Of a DNA stretch of 64,000 nucleotides, positions 29,837-39,548 are shown piece after piece; the first letter of the stretch is position 1, and each line of letters begins with the position of its first letter. This DNA is from Nitrospiraceae bacterium (lineage in GTDB: Bacteria; Nitrospirota; Nitrospiria; Nitrospirales; Nitrospiraceae): NCBI GenBank assembly GCA_919902505.1, contig CAKKRE010000021.1, positions 43,674 to 107,673 of the forward strand, read 5' to 3'. A program made the translations under genes and the position numbers. The notes below the pieces were generated by a model, which ran no database searches, was not told where the DNA came from, and saw only the letters and a program-made list of their open reading frames with translations.

Positions 29837-31081
29837 GGCCGGTCCTTCCAACTTGGCAATGCCCATGGCCTTCAAAATCACCTTCTCGTAGTACGGCTCG
29901 CTTACGCCCTTTTTCATCTTGCGCAAGAAATACTTCTCCAGCGCAATTTTGGCAAGGTGCACCCACTTGCCCTTCTTCGCCCAGGTGACATTCCGCGGCG
30001 CCATTTGCGGCAACGCCACAAAGGCCACACCCGTGTCCCCCATGTCGGCGAGACAGATCGCATTCCAGGTCGCGGTCTCGCGCTTCGGGTCATCCTCGAT
30101 ATCGGCCTTGATGTTGTGCACCGCCGCCGACACCATCGACTCGATCATGTACCCGGTCTTGGGCGCACCGGTCGGAATCGGAGTCTGCTCCACCGGCGGA
30201 ATGGCCACGCAGACACCGACCGAATAGATATTTTTATACTTCGGATTGGCCTGATACGCATCGATATTGACAAACCCTTTGGGGTTGCAGAGCCCCGGCG
30301 TCCCTGCCACCGCGTCCACTCCGGCGAACGGCGGAATGATCATCGAATACCGGAACGGGATCTCCTGCCCTCCGTCGAGCAAGAGTTTGCCCGGCTGCAC
30401 TTCTTTGATCGCCGTATTGCAGATAGGCTTCATCGAATGATCGGCAAACTCATCTTCCATCAAACGGCGGGAGGCGCCCACACCTGCGAGCCCCATATGG
30501 CCGATATAGGGTTCCGGCGTCACAAAATAGATCGGCACCTTCTTCCGGAGTTTCTTCTTGCGGAGATCGGCATCCAGAATGAACGCCATTTCGTAGGCCG
30601 GTCCAAAACAGGAGGCGCCTTGCGCCGCCCCGACCACGATGGGACCGGGGTCTTTCAGAAAGGCTTGATACGTGCCCCAGGCCTGCTCGGCATGGTCCAC
30701 ATTGCAGACCGATTGCGTGTACCCGCTGGGCCCGAGTCCTGGCACCGCGCCGAAATTGAGCTTCGGCCCGGTGGCGATAATCAGGTAGTCATAGGGGACT
30801 TCGCCCTTCGAGGTGATGACACGATTCTGTTCAGGCTCAATCCGCTCCGCCATGGCATGAATGTATTCCACGCCTTTTTTCTCCAGCACCGGGCCCAGGG
30901 CAAAACTGATGTCTTTCCTCGTTCGCCATCCGACCGCCACCCAGGGATTGGAGGGGACGAAATGGAACGACTCCACGTTGGAGATCACCGTCACTTTGTG
31001 TTTCTTCGCCAGCAATTCCCGGGCTTCATAGGCTGCCGGCAACCCGCCGATGGACGCGCCGATGATGACGACCTTTGCCAT
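29834..31081 (-). CDS. FAD-dependent NAD(P)/sulfide:quinone oxidoreductase-like (SQR)
   Basis: MAKVVIIGASIGGLPAAYEARELL; VPYDYLIIATGPKLNFGAVPGLGP; conserved Cys in GASCFGPAYE. Confidence 0.75.
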   Translation of the reverse strand: MAKVVIIGASIGGLPAAYEARELLAKKHKVTVISNVESFHFVPSNPWVAVGWRTRKDISFALGPVLEKKGVEYIHAMAERIEPEQNRVITSKGEVPYDYLIIATGPKLNFGAVPGLGPSGYTQSVCNVDHAEQAWGTYQAFLKDPGPIVVGAAQGASCFGPAYEMAFILDADLRKKKLRKKVPIYFVTPEPYIGHMGLAGVGASRRLMEDEFADHSMKPICNTAIKEVQPGKLLLDGGQEIPFRYSMIIPPFAGVDAVAGTPGLCNPKGFVNIDAYQANPKYKNIYSVGVCVAIPPVEQTPIPTGAPKTGYMIESMVSAAVHNIKADIEDDPKRETATWNAICLADMGDTGVAFVALPQMAPRNVTWAKKGKWVHLAKIALEKYFLRKMKKGVSEPYYEKVILKAMGIAKLEGPA

Positions 31082-31434
31082 GATCCACCTCCCCTCAAAG
31101 TAGATTCCTACCGTCCCCGCCTCGCTGCGTGATCCCGTCCCTCCCGCGAGTAACCCGTCCTGCTCCAAACCTGGGACTAAGCACGATCCGTTTCCACCCC
31201 TCTTGTTAAGAGCCAGCACAGATCATTTGGATTCAGCCGGAGTAGAGATAAACCGGTGTGCGGGAAATTTTATGCCCCGCGGCAAGACTGAGGTCGGGTA
31301 GTGATCCCTCATTGCACTGTGTCTCGAACGAACACTTCGACAGATCTTACGATACCTAGGGGATTTGTCGGGTTGACATAGCCGCTGGCGGGCCGGTACT
31401 CCTATTATGGACGTATTATCGAGGAGGGTTCCCC

Positions 31435-32136
31435 ATGCTCCATCGTCTTTTTGCCGGCAAAGGCCTGATCATCGCCCTTGCCGTGGGATTTATAGCGGTC
31501 GAGTCCATCGTCGCAGCTAGTTTCCTGAGCCTGCTGCACTTCAAGACTTCCAACAATTGGGCCACGAAAAGTGAGCAGGTGCTGCTTGAGTTGGAACGGA
31601 TGATGAGCGCCGTGGCGGGGGCTGAAACCAGCCAACGCGGATACATCATTACCGGCTCGGACGAGCACCTTGCACCCTATCGCGAGGCAGTCGTCACGCT
31701 TGAAGACCAGATCCGGCGGATCGGAGGGCTGACAAGGGACAATTCGATCCAGCAGGACCGGGTGGCCTACCTTGCCACACAGGTCGAACAGCGATCGGAG
31801 GAAATGGACCAGGCCATCGTGACACGCCGCAGCAAGGGGCTCCCCTATGCCAAGTCGGTCGTGGCGGTGAATCAACAGAACCGGACGATGGATACCATCC
31901 AGGATATCAGCGCGCAAATCCGGAAGGAGGAAACCAGGGTCCTGGAGCGCCACCGGGCGGACTCCGACGCCTGGGCCTTTACGACTGGCTCGTTCGCCGC
32001 CGTGTTCTTCATCTTGAATGCGGTGGTGTTCACTCTCTGCGGCATCGTGATCAAAATGGCCCTCACCAGCCAGGCACAGGCTGAACGCCTCCTCCACGCG
32101 TTGCCGCATTCCTCCTCCGCTCAGACAACACAATAG
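31435..32136 (+). CDS. CHASE3 domain membrane sensor without output domain
   Basis: Two TMs flanking CHASE3-like segment (SAVAGAETSQRGYIITGSDEHLAPY). Confidence 0.7.
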   Translation: MLHRLFAGKGLIIALAVGFIAVESIVAASFLSLLHFKTSNNWATKSEQVLLELERMMSAVAGAETSQRGYIITGSDEHLAPYREAVVTLEDQIRRIGGLTRDNSIQQDRVAYLATQVEQRSEEMDQAIVTRRSKGLPYAKSVVAVNQQNRTMDTIQDISAQIRKEETRVLERHRADSDAWAFTTGSFAAVFFILNAVVFTLCGIVIKMALTSQAQAERLLHALPHSSSAQTTQ

Positions 32137-32140
32137 TGGC

Positions 32141-32614
32141 CTACGTCCTGGCAAGGACCACGGCCAGCAACAACACCAGAAGGGCCACCAGCAACGAAAT
32201 GCGCGGCACGAGCACCGAATAGCGGAGCAGCATGCGGTCCCGCGCGGTCCTTGCTGGCTCAGGCGTTCTCAAACTTTGCCGCACGCGCGGCCCGACCACG
32301 AGATCGTGCAGCAGCGTCAGGGTAAACAAGAGCGTCACCAATCCGATCTTGGCGGCAAAAATCGTGGGCCAGCGGGATGGTTCCATCAACGGAATCGATC
32401 GACCCGCAGCGAGCGTGAGCCCGGTTACTACCAGGATCCCCATGGCCCCCCAGACCACCGCTCTGAACCGATAGGCGACCGTTCGAAACAGCACCGCGTA
32501 CTGCGCGAATGCCCCATCCCGCTTCAGCACCGGCACCAGCACGACGGACAAGAACACCATCCCCCCGATCCATACCATAGCCGCCAGCAAGTGAATCCAG
32601 ACCAGTGCAAACAC
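32141..32614 (-). CDS. CopD-like four-TM membrane protein
   Basis: VWIHLLAAMVWIGGMVFLSVVLVPVL. Confidence 0.65.
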   Translation of the reverse strand: MFALVWIHLLAAMVWIGGMVFLSVVLVPVLKRDGAFAQYAVLFRTVAYRFRAVVWGAMGILVVTGLTLAAGRSIPLMEPSRWPTIFAAKIGLVTLLFTLTLLHDLVVGPRVRQSLRTPEPARTARDRMLLRYSVLVPRISLLVALLVLLLAVVLART

Positions 32615-32694
32615 AAGACCATCCTTTCGCTCTCATCGATGGACGTACTATGACCGAGGAGAGCGCGAAGCGGCAAGACAGGGGCGGCATAGAG

Positions 32695-32883
32695 CTAGGA
32701 GTCTGTCCGAGTCATCCTTCGTTGCGAGGCGAAGGAGCTGCTGGTAGATGCGAGGCTGCAGGCGCGAAAAAACCGGAGGCGTATTCGCTGGAATACGTTG
32801 AGGATTTTTTCGGGCCGAGAACGACGCAGATGCCGGCAGCTCGTTTGCCGCAGCAGAATGGCATTACTCGGACAGACTCCTAG
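32695..32883. repeat. MITE-like element family B
   Basis: Perfect 18-bp terminal inverted repeats CTAGGAGTCTGTCCGAGT / ACTCGGACAGACTCCTAG. Confidence 0.85.
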
Positions 32884-33380
32884 GCGGGACGACGCAGATT
32901 CGGACACCAGTCGATTTCACCCAATACGGCCAGCACCTGCGTCTCTGGATGGACCAGAGCCGTGGGAGGATGAATGCCGATCAGGGCGCAGTCGCGGCAC
33001 AGAAACTGGCAGGGAGCCGCACAGGATTCCGCACTGCAGCCTAATTTTGCCTGCAGTGTGACCGCCTTGCTCGTGCAAAACGCCTGCGGGTCGGCGACGG
33101 TCAGACTCTGCCGATAACAGTCCAATCGATTCCACAAGGCCACCAGGCTGGACATGCGTTGACCATTCACCGTTGCCCAGGAGCCTGGAATCCGTACGGA
33201 CTCACCGATGACCTGCAGGGCAACCTCAATGTGCTCCGGCAGACTCGCGAAGGTGACAACGTGTGAGCGCTCGGCTCCCTGCGCGTCGATGCTGTGGGTG
33301 AACGTATGCAGCCACGCCTCTTCGCCCAGCGGGTGCGGCAAGGAACAGTCGTCCGGTAGATGCACCGCGATCGTCACCAA
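32880..33380 (-). CDS. Hypothetical Cys-rich protein
   Basis: 166 aa with CSAESCAAPCQFLCRDC; stop codon lies in the repeat terminus. Confidence 0.55.
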   Translation of the reverse strand: MVTIAVHLPDDCSLPHPLGEEAWLHTFTHSIDAQGAERSHVVTFASLPEHIEVALQVIGESVRIPGSWATVNGQRMSSLVALWNRLDCYRQSLTVADPQAFCTSKAVTLQAKLGCSAESCAAPCQFLCRDCALIGIHPPTALVHPETQVLAVLGEIDWCPNLRRPA

Positions 33381-33530
33381 GACCCGACCTCATGAGTCCT
33401 GCGTGCAGGACCGTCGCCATGCCGGTCGAGCCTCTCGGCACCGACCGGCATGGCAGCGTCGTATTCCTGTGCCTACAGTCGAATTCGCGATCTTGAACCA
33501 GGGCGTCGTTCTTACCGCCTTTATTTCCTC

Positions 33531-34232
33531 CTAGAACGAAATCCCGACATACGGCCCGACCTGGAAGTAATCGTTGTTGGTGTTGGTCAGACGCGCCGTC
33601 AGGTGATACCGGGCATCGACCCCGACCTTAAACGCCTTCCATACCGCGTATTCGAACCCGCCGCCGAACTGCACCCCGAGGTCGAGGTATTGCGTTCGAT
33701 TCGACGGGGGACTGATCACATGGATGTCCAAACCGATCGGAATGACCCAGGGCCTGAACGCGCTGCCTTCCATAAACTTGATCTTCGGGGCCACGTCGAT
33801 CGTGACCATCGTAAGCTGCACCTTTTGCGGATCAAGGGCAGTTGTGCCGGTTAGAGTATGAGCCGCTGCGCTTCCTATGGTGTTATTCACTCGGGATGAA
33901 TTGATGCTGTTAAATTGCAGTCCGATCTCCCCGACCACCCAGGTCTTGTCCATTCCGCCCCAAACGTCCTTCGACATGACCAGATCCAAACCCGCACCGG
34001 CATACCATCCGGCATTGCCTCCATTGGCGCCCGTGAGCCCCGCCGTATCCGTAAAAATCTGCCCGCTCCGGTCCTGGTTCAAATTCATGAACCCGCCTTT
34101 GAAGAACACCATGTTGCCGGTGCCTTCCTCAGCCAATGCCGGCCGCGCACAAGCAACACCGAACACCGCGGCGATCGCAACTGCCGCACCCCACATTCCA
34201 ATGTTCCGCACGACTCTCCGAACCCGCATCAT
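33531..34232 (-). CDS. Outer-membrane beta-barrel (OmpW-like) protein
   Basis: Signal peptide ending ARPALAEE, beta-barrel pattern and terminal F (QVGPYVGISF). Confidence 0.6.
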   Translation of the reverse strand: MMRVRRVVRNIGMWGAAVAIAAVFGVACARPALAEEGTGNMVFFKGGFMNLNQDRSGQIFTDTAGLTGANGGNAGWYAGAGLDLVMSKDVWGGMDKTWVVGEIGLQFNSINSSRVNNTIGSAAAHTLTGTTALDPQKVQLTMVTIDVAPKIKFMEGSAFRPWVIPIGLDIHVISPPSNRTQYLDLGVQFGGGFEYAVWKAFKVGVDARYHLTARLTNTNNDYFQVGPYVGISF

Positions 34233-34477
34233 GTTCCCCTCCTTGATGTGTCACCGAAGCGCCTGACTGGCGCCCGGGTTGGCTTCCCGTCTTGTCCTCG
34301 CCGGCCTGAGGCAGGAGCAGCGCAAGCATGTGGTTTACTACTCTTCTGAACAGCATAGACATTCCTCGTCTTAGCCCTGCTTCGATCATCGAACGCAGCG
34401 GCGACGCTCGTGCCGGCCTCACACCGGCGAGTCGCGCTCCTCATTGGTCCCGCGCCCGTTGCCACTCATGCGCGACT

Positions 34478-35026
34478 TCACACTTGCAGCATGCGCCGAC
34501 TGATTCGCCGTCGCTGCACGGCGGTCAACCGCATCTCGGCTAAGGCGAACAGCAGCCGCTCCTCACAGGCGATGTGTCCACGATAGCGACGAATCAGCGC
34601 GTGAAGCTCCGCGGTCAGCGCCCGCCATCCGCCGAATGTTTTTGACGCCGCCGCGTTTTGACCGTTGACCCGCTTTCTCGCAAGCTGTCTCATCACCGCT
34701 GTCGCATCGGCTTTCAGCGCCCGGTGTTCGTCCAAGAAGCTCTGGAACTGCTCTTGCCCATCCTGCTTCCGACCGAGGATTCGCAGGAGATCGCCGACCA
34801 GCACCTCTTCCCGTTTGAAATGCACGTCCACGGGGCCGGTAAAGAATTCGAGCAGTTCTCGCAGCGTGTCCCGGTTCGTTCCCTTGACCGTACCGCTCCC
34901 GGATGAGCGAGGACTCATCGCCGTTTCGACCATGGCCAGTCGGTCCAGAATCATTCGGTGCTCCCGTTTGAGCAGGGCCAACGGATCGACGGTGAGACTC
35001 GTTCGCCTGCTACCTTGAGACACCAT
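34478..35026 (-). CDS. Hemerythrin HHE cation-binding domain protein
   Basis: LKREHRMILDRL...VDVHFKREE...FLDEHRALK...YRGHIACEERLLF. Confidence 0.75.
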   Translation of the reverse strand: MVSQGSRRTSLTVDPLALLKREHRMILDRLAMVETAMSPRSSGSGTVKGTNRDTLRELLEFFTGPVDVHFKREEVLVGDLLRILGRKQDGQEQFQSFLDEHRALKADATAVMRQLARKRVNGQNAAASKTFGGWRALTAELHALIRRYRGHIACEERLLFALAEMRLTAVQRRRISRRMLQV

Positions 35027-35284
35027 CGTTCCGGGATCCCATGGACGGAAGCTCCAACATGCGAGCAATGCGACAGCGTCATGCCGTGCGCACTGTACCG
35101 AACAGGTAGGCGGGCACACACTGGCATCGGCCGGTCTGACACATGATTTATCTCAAGGTTTCGGATAGGCCATTGGACCTATGCCTGCGGGGACGAGGCA
35201 AGGGGCGAGATGAACGAACCATACGAGAACGACGAGATGGAGGAGAGCCCGAGGCGTTCGGAATGTCGAACCCGGAACCTTGAA

Positions 35285-35340
35285 CTTCGCGTCGCGCCTG
35301 TCGCGCTTCACGAACGACGCTTCACGAATAACGTCTGACG
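35285..35340. repeat. Short repeat, GTGAAACGT family
   Basis: gtcgcgcttcacgaacgacgcttcacgaataacgtctgacg beside the Crp/Fnr stop. Confidence 0.55.
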
Positions 35341-35347
35341 GGTTCGT

Positions 35348-36058
35348 TCAGCGCTGGGCAATTCTGGAGAGGCGGTCTGGATTCAACAAGGTGATGGTTC
35401 TTCCATCGATGGTGAGGACCCCCTCATCGCGAAAAACACCGAGCAGGCGGATGGCGGTTTCAACCGTGATCCCAGCCATCTCGGCCACTTCTTCCCGTTT
35501 GAGCGTAAGTCCAACCCGGACATGATCGTCATTTTTTTTACCGAATCGATCGCCGAGTTCCAGCAGCAGGCCGGCTAATCGCGCGCGGGCAGTCTTGAAC
35601 GTGAATTGATCGAGATGATCCATATTGACCCCGACTTCATTACTGAGGAGCTGGATCAGCTTGATCGCCAGTTGAGGATTTCTGTGGATGACCGCGAGGT
35701 AGCGTTCCTTGTCGATGACGCAGACTTGAGAGGGTTCCAATGTCTCGCACGTCACTTCATGAAGGGCTCTCTCGCCGAATACGTGCTTCTCGATCAACTC
35801 ACCAGGGCCCAAGATCCGGACGATCTGCCGCCGGCCTCGCGTCGAAGAGCGAGTCAGCTTGACCTTGCCCGAGCATAACAAATAGAGGCCCAAGCACAAA
35901 TGACCTTCGTAGAAGACGGTCTGGTGAGGCGCGTAATCGAGCGTGCGTTTGATTTTCTGAAATTCGGCGAGATCGCTTCCTGCAAGATCGCACAGCACGA
36001 CCTTCGCGCGAAGCCCGCAGGTGTCGCAATTTTCGATGAGGCAGGGCTTCCGTTTCAC
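35348..36058 (-). CDS. Crp/Fnr family transcriptional regulator
   Basis: cNMP-binding fold plus HTH (LKREEVAEMAGITVETAIRLLGVFRDEGVL); Cys-rich N-terminus CLIENCDTCGLRAKVVLC. Confidence 0.85.
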   Translation of the reverse strand: MKRKPCLIENCDTCGLRAKVVLCDLAGSDLAEFQKIKRTLDYAPHQTVFYEGHLCLGLYLLCSGKVKLTRSSTRGRRQIVRILGPGELIEKHVFGERALHEVTCETLEPSQVCVIDKERYLAVIHRNPQLAIKLIQLLSNEVGVNMDHLDQFTFKTARARLAGLLLELGDRFGKKNDDHVRVGLTLKREEVAEMAGITVETAIRLLGVFRDEGVLTIDGRTITLLNPDRLSRIAQR

Positions 36059-36396
36059 GACTTGTCGATTCCTGGCGCTAGTCCAACACCGTGCTCTCGA
36101 AGACTGCTCGAAACACGGTCAAACCGGACCTTTCACACCGAATTCAGATGAACCCTTCATTCCCGGCCATCCACCTCCGGTCGGCCTTTCCTGTGTGCCA
36201 GAATTTCTTCGGACTGCCCGCGCCAAGGAGTGGGGGCTGTCTACGCTTCTTGAGCGGCCCGCCATTGGCCGACGCGACATCAAGGCGCGCAGGCCGGGGC
36301 GCCGGGGAGCCGGTCGTCTCGCGATCCAGCCTGGAGACGAACCGGCCCATAGGCTTGGCAAGTAGGAATCCGTTCCCTCCGCCCCCTCTCCCCATA

Positions 36397-37359
36397 CTAC
36401 TCCTTCGTCAGTGACACCTTCGCTCCCGCGTCCTCCTGGGCATCCTGCGCGCAACGGAATCCCATCCAATTGATCTTGGTCTTGGGATCGGTGCCGTTCC
36501 GCATTGCCGCCCGCATCGTAGTGGTGCTATCCATCCATCCACCGCCACGGAACGCTTTCTGCGTGCCGGTCTCCGGCCCTTTCGGGTTCCGGCCCGGCGA
36601 CTTCTTGTAATAATCCTGGTCGTACCAATCGGAGACCCACTCGGACACGTTCCCGATGGTTTGATAGAGACCATACGGACTCACGGCATTGTCGTACCTG
36701 TCGACGGAAATGATCGGTGGATAGAGCAACAGCCGCTCCGGACGATCCCGCACGGGACCGGACAATCCGGTTCTGCCGAAATTGGCCCGGGTCGGACCGG
36801 CATATTCACTTCCCCACGGGAATAGTCTGCCATCCACTCCACGCGCGGCCTTCTCCCACTCGGCCTCGGTCGGCAACCGCTTGCCCGCCCATTTGCAGTA
36901 CGCGTCAGCGTCGTACCAGCTGACGTGCATGATCGGATGATGCGCCATCGTATCCTGGAAGTTTCCTCCGTCGTACCGCCAATCCAGCTGCGGCAGACGA
37001 TCCGTAGCCAGGACAAACTTGAGATACTCGAGCGCCGTGACTTCGTACTTGCCGATCATGAACGCGTCCAGATACACCGACCGCTGCGGAATTTCGCTCC
37101 GGTACGCCAACCGATCCGCCTTCTTATCGCTCCCCATGAGGAACTCGCCGGCTGGAATGAGGACCATGTCTTCCTTGGTCTTCCACTTTGCGACCCGCTC
37201 CTGCGCGAGCTTCTTGCCTTCCTCGGTCCACTCGATCACGATGTCCTGTGTATCCAACGCCCGTGCGGCAGGAGCCAGCGCAAACAGCGCGGCTCCGATC
37301 AACAGAGCCTGCCTGGCTAGTTTTCCCCTCCGTGAGACATTCCTTCGTTGTTTGTTCAT
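36397..37359 (-). CDS. SUMF1/formylglycine-generating enzyme-like protein, secreted
   Basis: IPAGEFLMGSDKKAD...RLPTEAEWEKAARGVDGRLFPWG...GNVSEWVSDWYD...RGGGW; signal peptide. Confidence 0.85.
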   Translation of the reverse strand: MNKQRRNVSRRGKLARQALLIGAALFALAPAARALDTQDIVIEWTEEGKKLAQERVAKWKTKEDMVLIPAGEFLMGSDKKADRLAYRSEIPQRSVYLDAFMIGKYEVTALEYLKFVLATDRLPQLDWRYDGGNFQDTMAHHPIMHVSWYDADAYCKWAGKRLPTEAEWEKAARGVDGRLFPWGSEYAGPTRANFGRTGLSGPVRDRPERLLLYPPIISVDRYDNAVSPYGLYQTIGNVSEWVSDWYDQDYYKKSPGRNPKGPETGTQKAFRGGGWMDSTTTMRAAMRNGTDPKTKINWMGFRCAQDAQEDAGAKVSLTKE

Positions 37360-37380
37360 CCTCGGCCTCCTCCTCTCCTA

Positions 37381-37446
37381 GCTATCAGCATTCAGCGATC
37401 AGCTTTCAGCAACAGCTCCTGGCTGACGGCTGATAGCTGACTGCTC
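37381..37446. repeat. GCTGA-family inverted repeat
   Basis: atcagcattcagcgatcagctttcagca ... ctggctgacggctgatagctgactgct; overlaps 3' end of the upstream SUMF1-like CDS. Confidence 0.7.
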
Positions 37447-38315
37447 GCTGTGATTGATGTTGCGCAACGAAACCCTGTCAAATAACTCCAGTGATCCAGC
37501 CCCCCAGCATTACGCCCGGCCGACCGGGCCACCTCGGGATCTTCATTCCATGATCCTCCGCGAAACACTTTGTCCTGCCCGGATTCAGGCCCCTGGGGAT
37601 TGCGATTCCCCTGGCGCCGGTAATACTCCGGATCGAACCAATCAGAGACCCACTCACTCACATTGCCGGCAAGCTGATGCACCCCGTAAGGACTCACGCC
37701 GTTGTCGTAACGATCCACATTCGCGAGCGGCGGATACTTAGCGCCGCGCTTCGAACCGGAATGGGCAATGTTGCTCTTGATCCAGCCGGCCGGCTCATTG
37801 CCCCAGGGAAACATCCGTCCGTCTTCACCACGAGCCGCCTTCTCCCATTCGGCCTCGGTGGGCAAACGAGCCCCCCGCCAGCGGCAATAGGCATCGGCTT
37901 CCCGCCAGGTCACGCCGATCACCGGATGTTTGGCCATCTTCTCCGGGAACGGCTGTGCCCTCCAGTAATGCGGCCAGGCCGCGCCGGTTGCCAACACATA
38001 CCGCAGATAGTTCACGTTGCTGACCTCGTAGCGGTCGATGCTGAACGCATCCACATAGACCTGGTGCTGAGGCAGCTCCTGCGGCCCCGCGGCCCGATCG
38101 AACTTCGGATCGCTACCCATCAGAAACGGGCCGGCCGGCACCGGCACCATCCCGTCCGGCGCCTCGATCAACGCCAGCCGCTCGACATCATCGAGCGGGG
38201 ACCAGAGCGGCGGCGGCTTCGGCAATTCATGGTCGGCATGAACAAGGCCGTGAGGCAGCACGCTCATCAAGAGCACCGCTGCCATCACGATGTTGATGCT
38301 TACTGTTCTGGTCAT
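37392..38315 (-). CDS. SUMF1/formylglycine-generating enzyme-like protein, secreted
   Basis: VPAGPFLMGSDPKFD...RLPTEAEWEKAARGEDGRMFPWGNE...GNVSEWVSDWFD; C-terminus SSQLSAVSQELLLKADR is repeat-encoded. Confidence 0.85.
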   Translation of the reverse strand: MTRTVSINIVMAAVLLMSVLPHGLVHADHELPKPPPLWSPLDDVERLALIEAPDGMVPVPAGPFLMGSDPKFDRAAGPQELPQHQVYVDAFSIDRYEVSNVNYLRYVLATGAAWPHYWRAQPFPEKMAKHPVIGVTWREADAYCRWRGARLPTEAEWEKAARGEDGRMFPWGNEPAGWIKSNIAHSGSKRGAKYPPLANVDRYDNGVSPYGVHQLAGNVSEWVSDWFDPEYYRRQGNRNPQGPESGQDKVFRGGSWNEDPEVARSAGRNAGGLDHWSYLTGFRCATSITASSQLSAVSQELLLKADR

Positions 38316-38333
38316 GGCCGCTCGGCTTTCAGC

Positions 38334-38388
38334 TCTCCGCAGTCAGCCCCCGCAATCAGAGACTGACTGCCGATTGCTGACTGCTTCC
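38334..38388. repeat. GCTGA-family inverted repeat
   Basis: ctttcagctctccgcagtcagcccc ... gactgactgccgattgctgactgc. Confidence 0.6.
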
Positions 38389-38396
38389 GTCCCCTT

Positions 38397-39347
38397 TCAA
38401 TGACCCTGCTTTTTGACCAGCGGATCGATTTCCTTCTTCGCTTCCTCGGTCACGTTATAGCGGGCATACGCATGGTCCAGGACCTCATTGGCATAGAGCC
38501 GCCCGGTCGGCGCCGGGACCCCGATCATGGCCTCAACGGTGCCCTTCGGACCGATGGTGACGGTTTGTTCCGTCGCCGTCCTGATATAGGGATGCCAGAC
38601 GACCAACTTATAGGTGCCCGGCGGCACATCGGTCATGGTGAACCGGCCCTGTTCGTCCGTCTTGGCAAAGTAGGGATTCATGATAGCCACGCCCCAGCTC
38701 TCCATGTAGGCATGGAAACCGCACTGCATGACAAAGATCCGGCGGTTTTTGCTGAGTTTCACCAACTCTTTCATCGGCGGACCGGCCATGTGTTTGTGAT
38801 ACATCCCAGCCTCGGTACGGTCCTTGAAATTGCGCGGATGCTGCGGATTCATCGGCAGCGGCACGTTGAACAGAACACGCGCGCCCAAATTCGACGTTTC
38901 ATAGGCCTGAATGTCGTGCATCACCGGATCCATGTTGACGACCGTGACCGACTGATCGTCCCGCACGACGGTCGTAAACGGCAGGAACAGGCAATCCTTC
39001 GCCTCTATTTGCGGCACTTCTTTCTCAGCGAACGGTTTTCCCTTCTCAATCCCCTCCAGATACACGACGACTTCACGAAACTCGCCTCTCGGTCCGACGT
39101 TGAACGGTTGCAGAATGCGCCAGCCTTCCCCGTCGGAAATGCGCCCGCAATAGAACGGGTCCGGCAGTGTGGTGAGGTTGTACCCTTTCGGTTTCGGGAC
39201 TGTCCCCTCCAACTTCACGATCCCCGTCAGTGTCCCGCCATCCGATACAGTAACTTCTTCATAGGCTGACACAGGACTGCTCGCGAGAGACGATGCGAGA
39301 GCAACCGTAGCCAACCCCAAGACCCACCCGAAACAACTCTTCTTCAT
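38397..39347 (-). CDS. Secreted carboxypeptidase-regulatory/cupredoxin-like (plastocyanin-like) protein
   Basis: Signal peptide MKKSCFGWVLGLATVALA; VTVVNMDPVMHDIQAYE, FVMQCGFHAYMESW, DEQGRFTMTDVPPGTYKLVVWHP. Confidence 0.7.
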   Translation of the reverse strand: MKKSCFGWVLGLATVALASSLASSPVSAYEEVTVSDGGTLTGIVKLEGTVPKPKGYNLTTLPDPFYCGRISDGEGWRILQPFNVGPRGEFREVVVYLEGIEKGKPFAEKEVPQIEAKDCLFLPFTTVVRDDQSVTVVNMDPVMHDIQAYETSNLGARVLFNVPLPMNPQHPRNFKDRTEAGMYHKHMAGPPMKELVKLSKNRRIFVMQCGFHAYMESWGVAIMNPYFAKTDEQGRFTMTDVPPGTYKLVVWHPYIRTATEQTVTIGPKGTVEAMIGVPAPTGRLYANEVLDHAYARYNVTEEAKKEIDPLVKKQGH

Positions 39348-39488
39348 CGCCTGCTGCTGACGCTTCGTTGTAGTACCCAGTGTCACGTCCGGCCTCCTCT
39401 GTGATTGGTCCATGGTGCGATCGACTGATACCATCGATCATACAGGGAAGCCATCACGTTTTTCTTCCCCCGAGACTTAAAATACAGA

Positions 39489-39521
39489 TGGGGGAGCTGC
39501 GTGATACAGGCAGCTCCCCCA
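39489..39521 (-). terminator. Candidate intrinsic terminator downstream of the giant multicopper oxidase
   Basis: Perfect 12-bp stem TGGGGGAGCTGC/GCAGCTCCCCCA with 9-nt loop, 28 bp past the stop; minus strand continues TCTGTATTTTAAG. Confidence 0.65.
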
Positions 39522-39548
39522 TCCGGTGTTACGCCATGACTGACCCGC

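Noticed and set aside
31372-31435. Possible sigma70 promoter TTGACA...TATTAT before the CHASE3 gene
   Set aside because: Spacing between the two hexamers is about 24 bp, too long for a standard promoter.
32605-32907. Short ORFs on both strands spanning the family B repeat
   Set aside because: They run through terminal inverted repeats, so they are more likely repeat sequence than genes.
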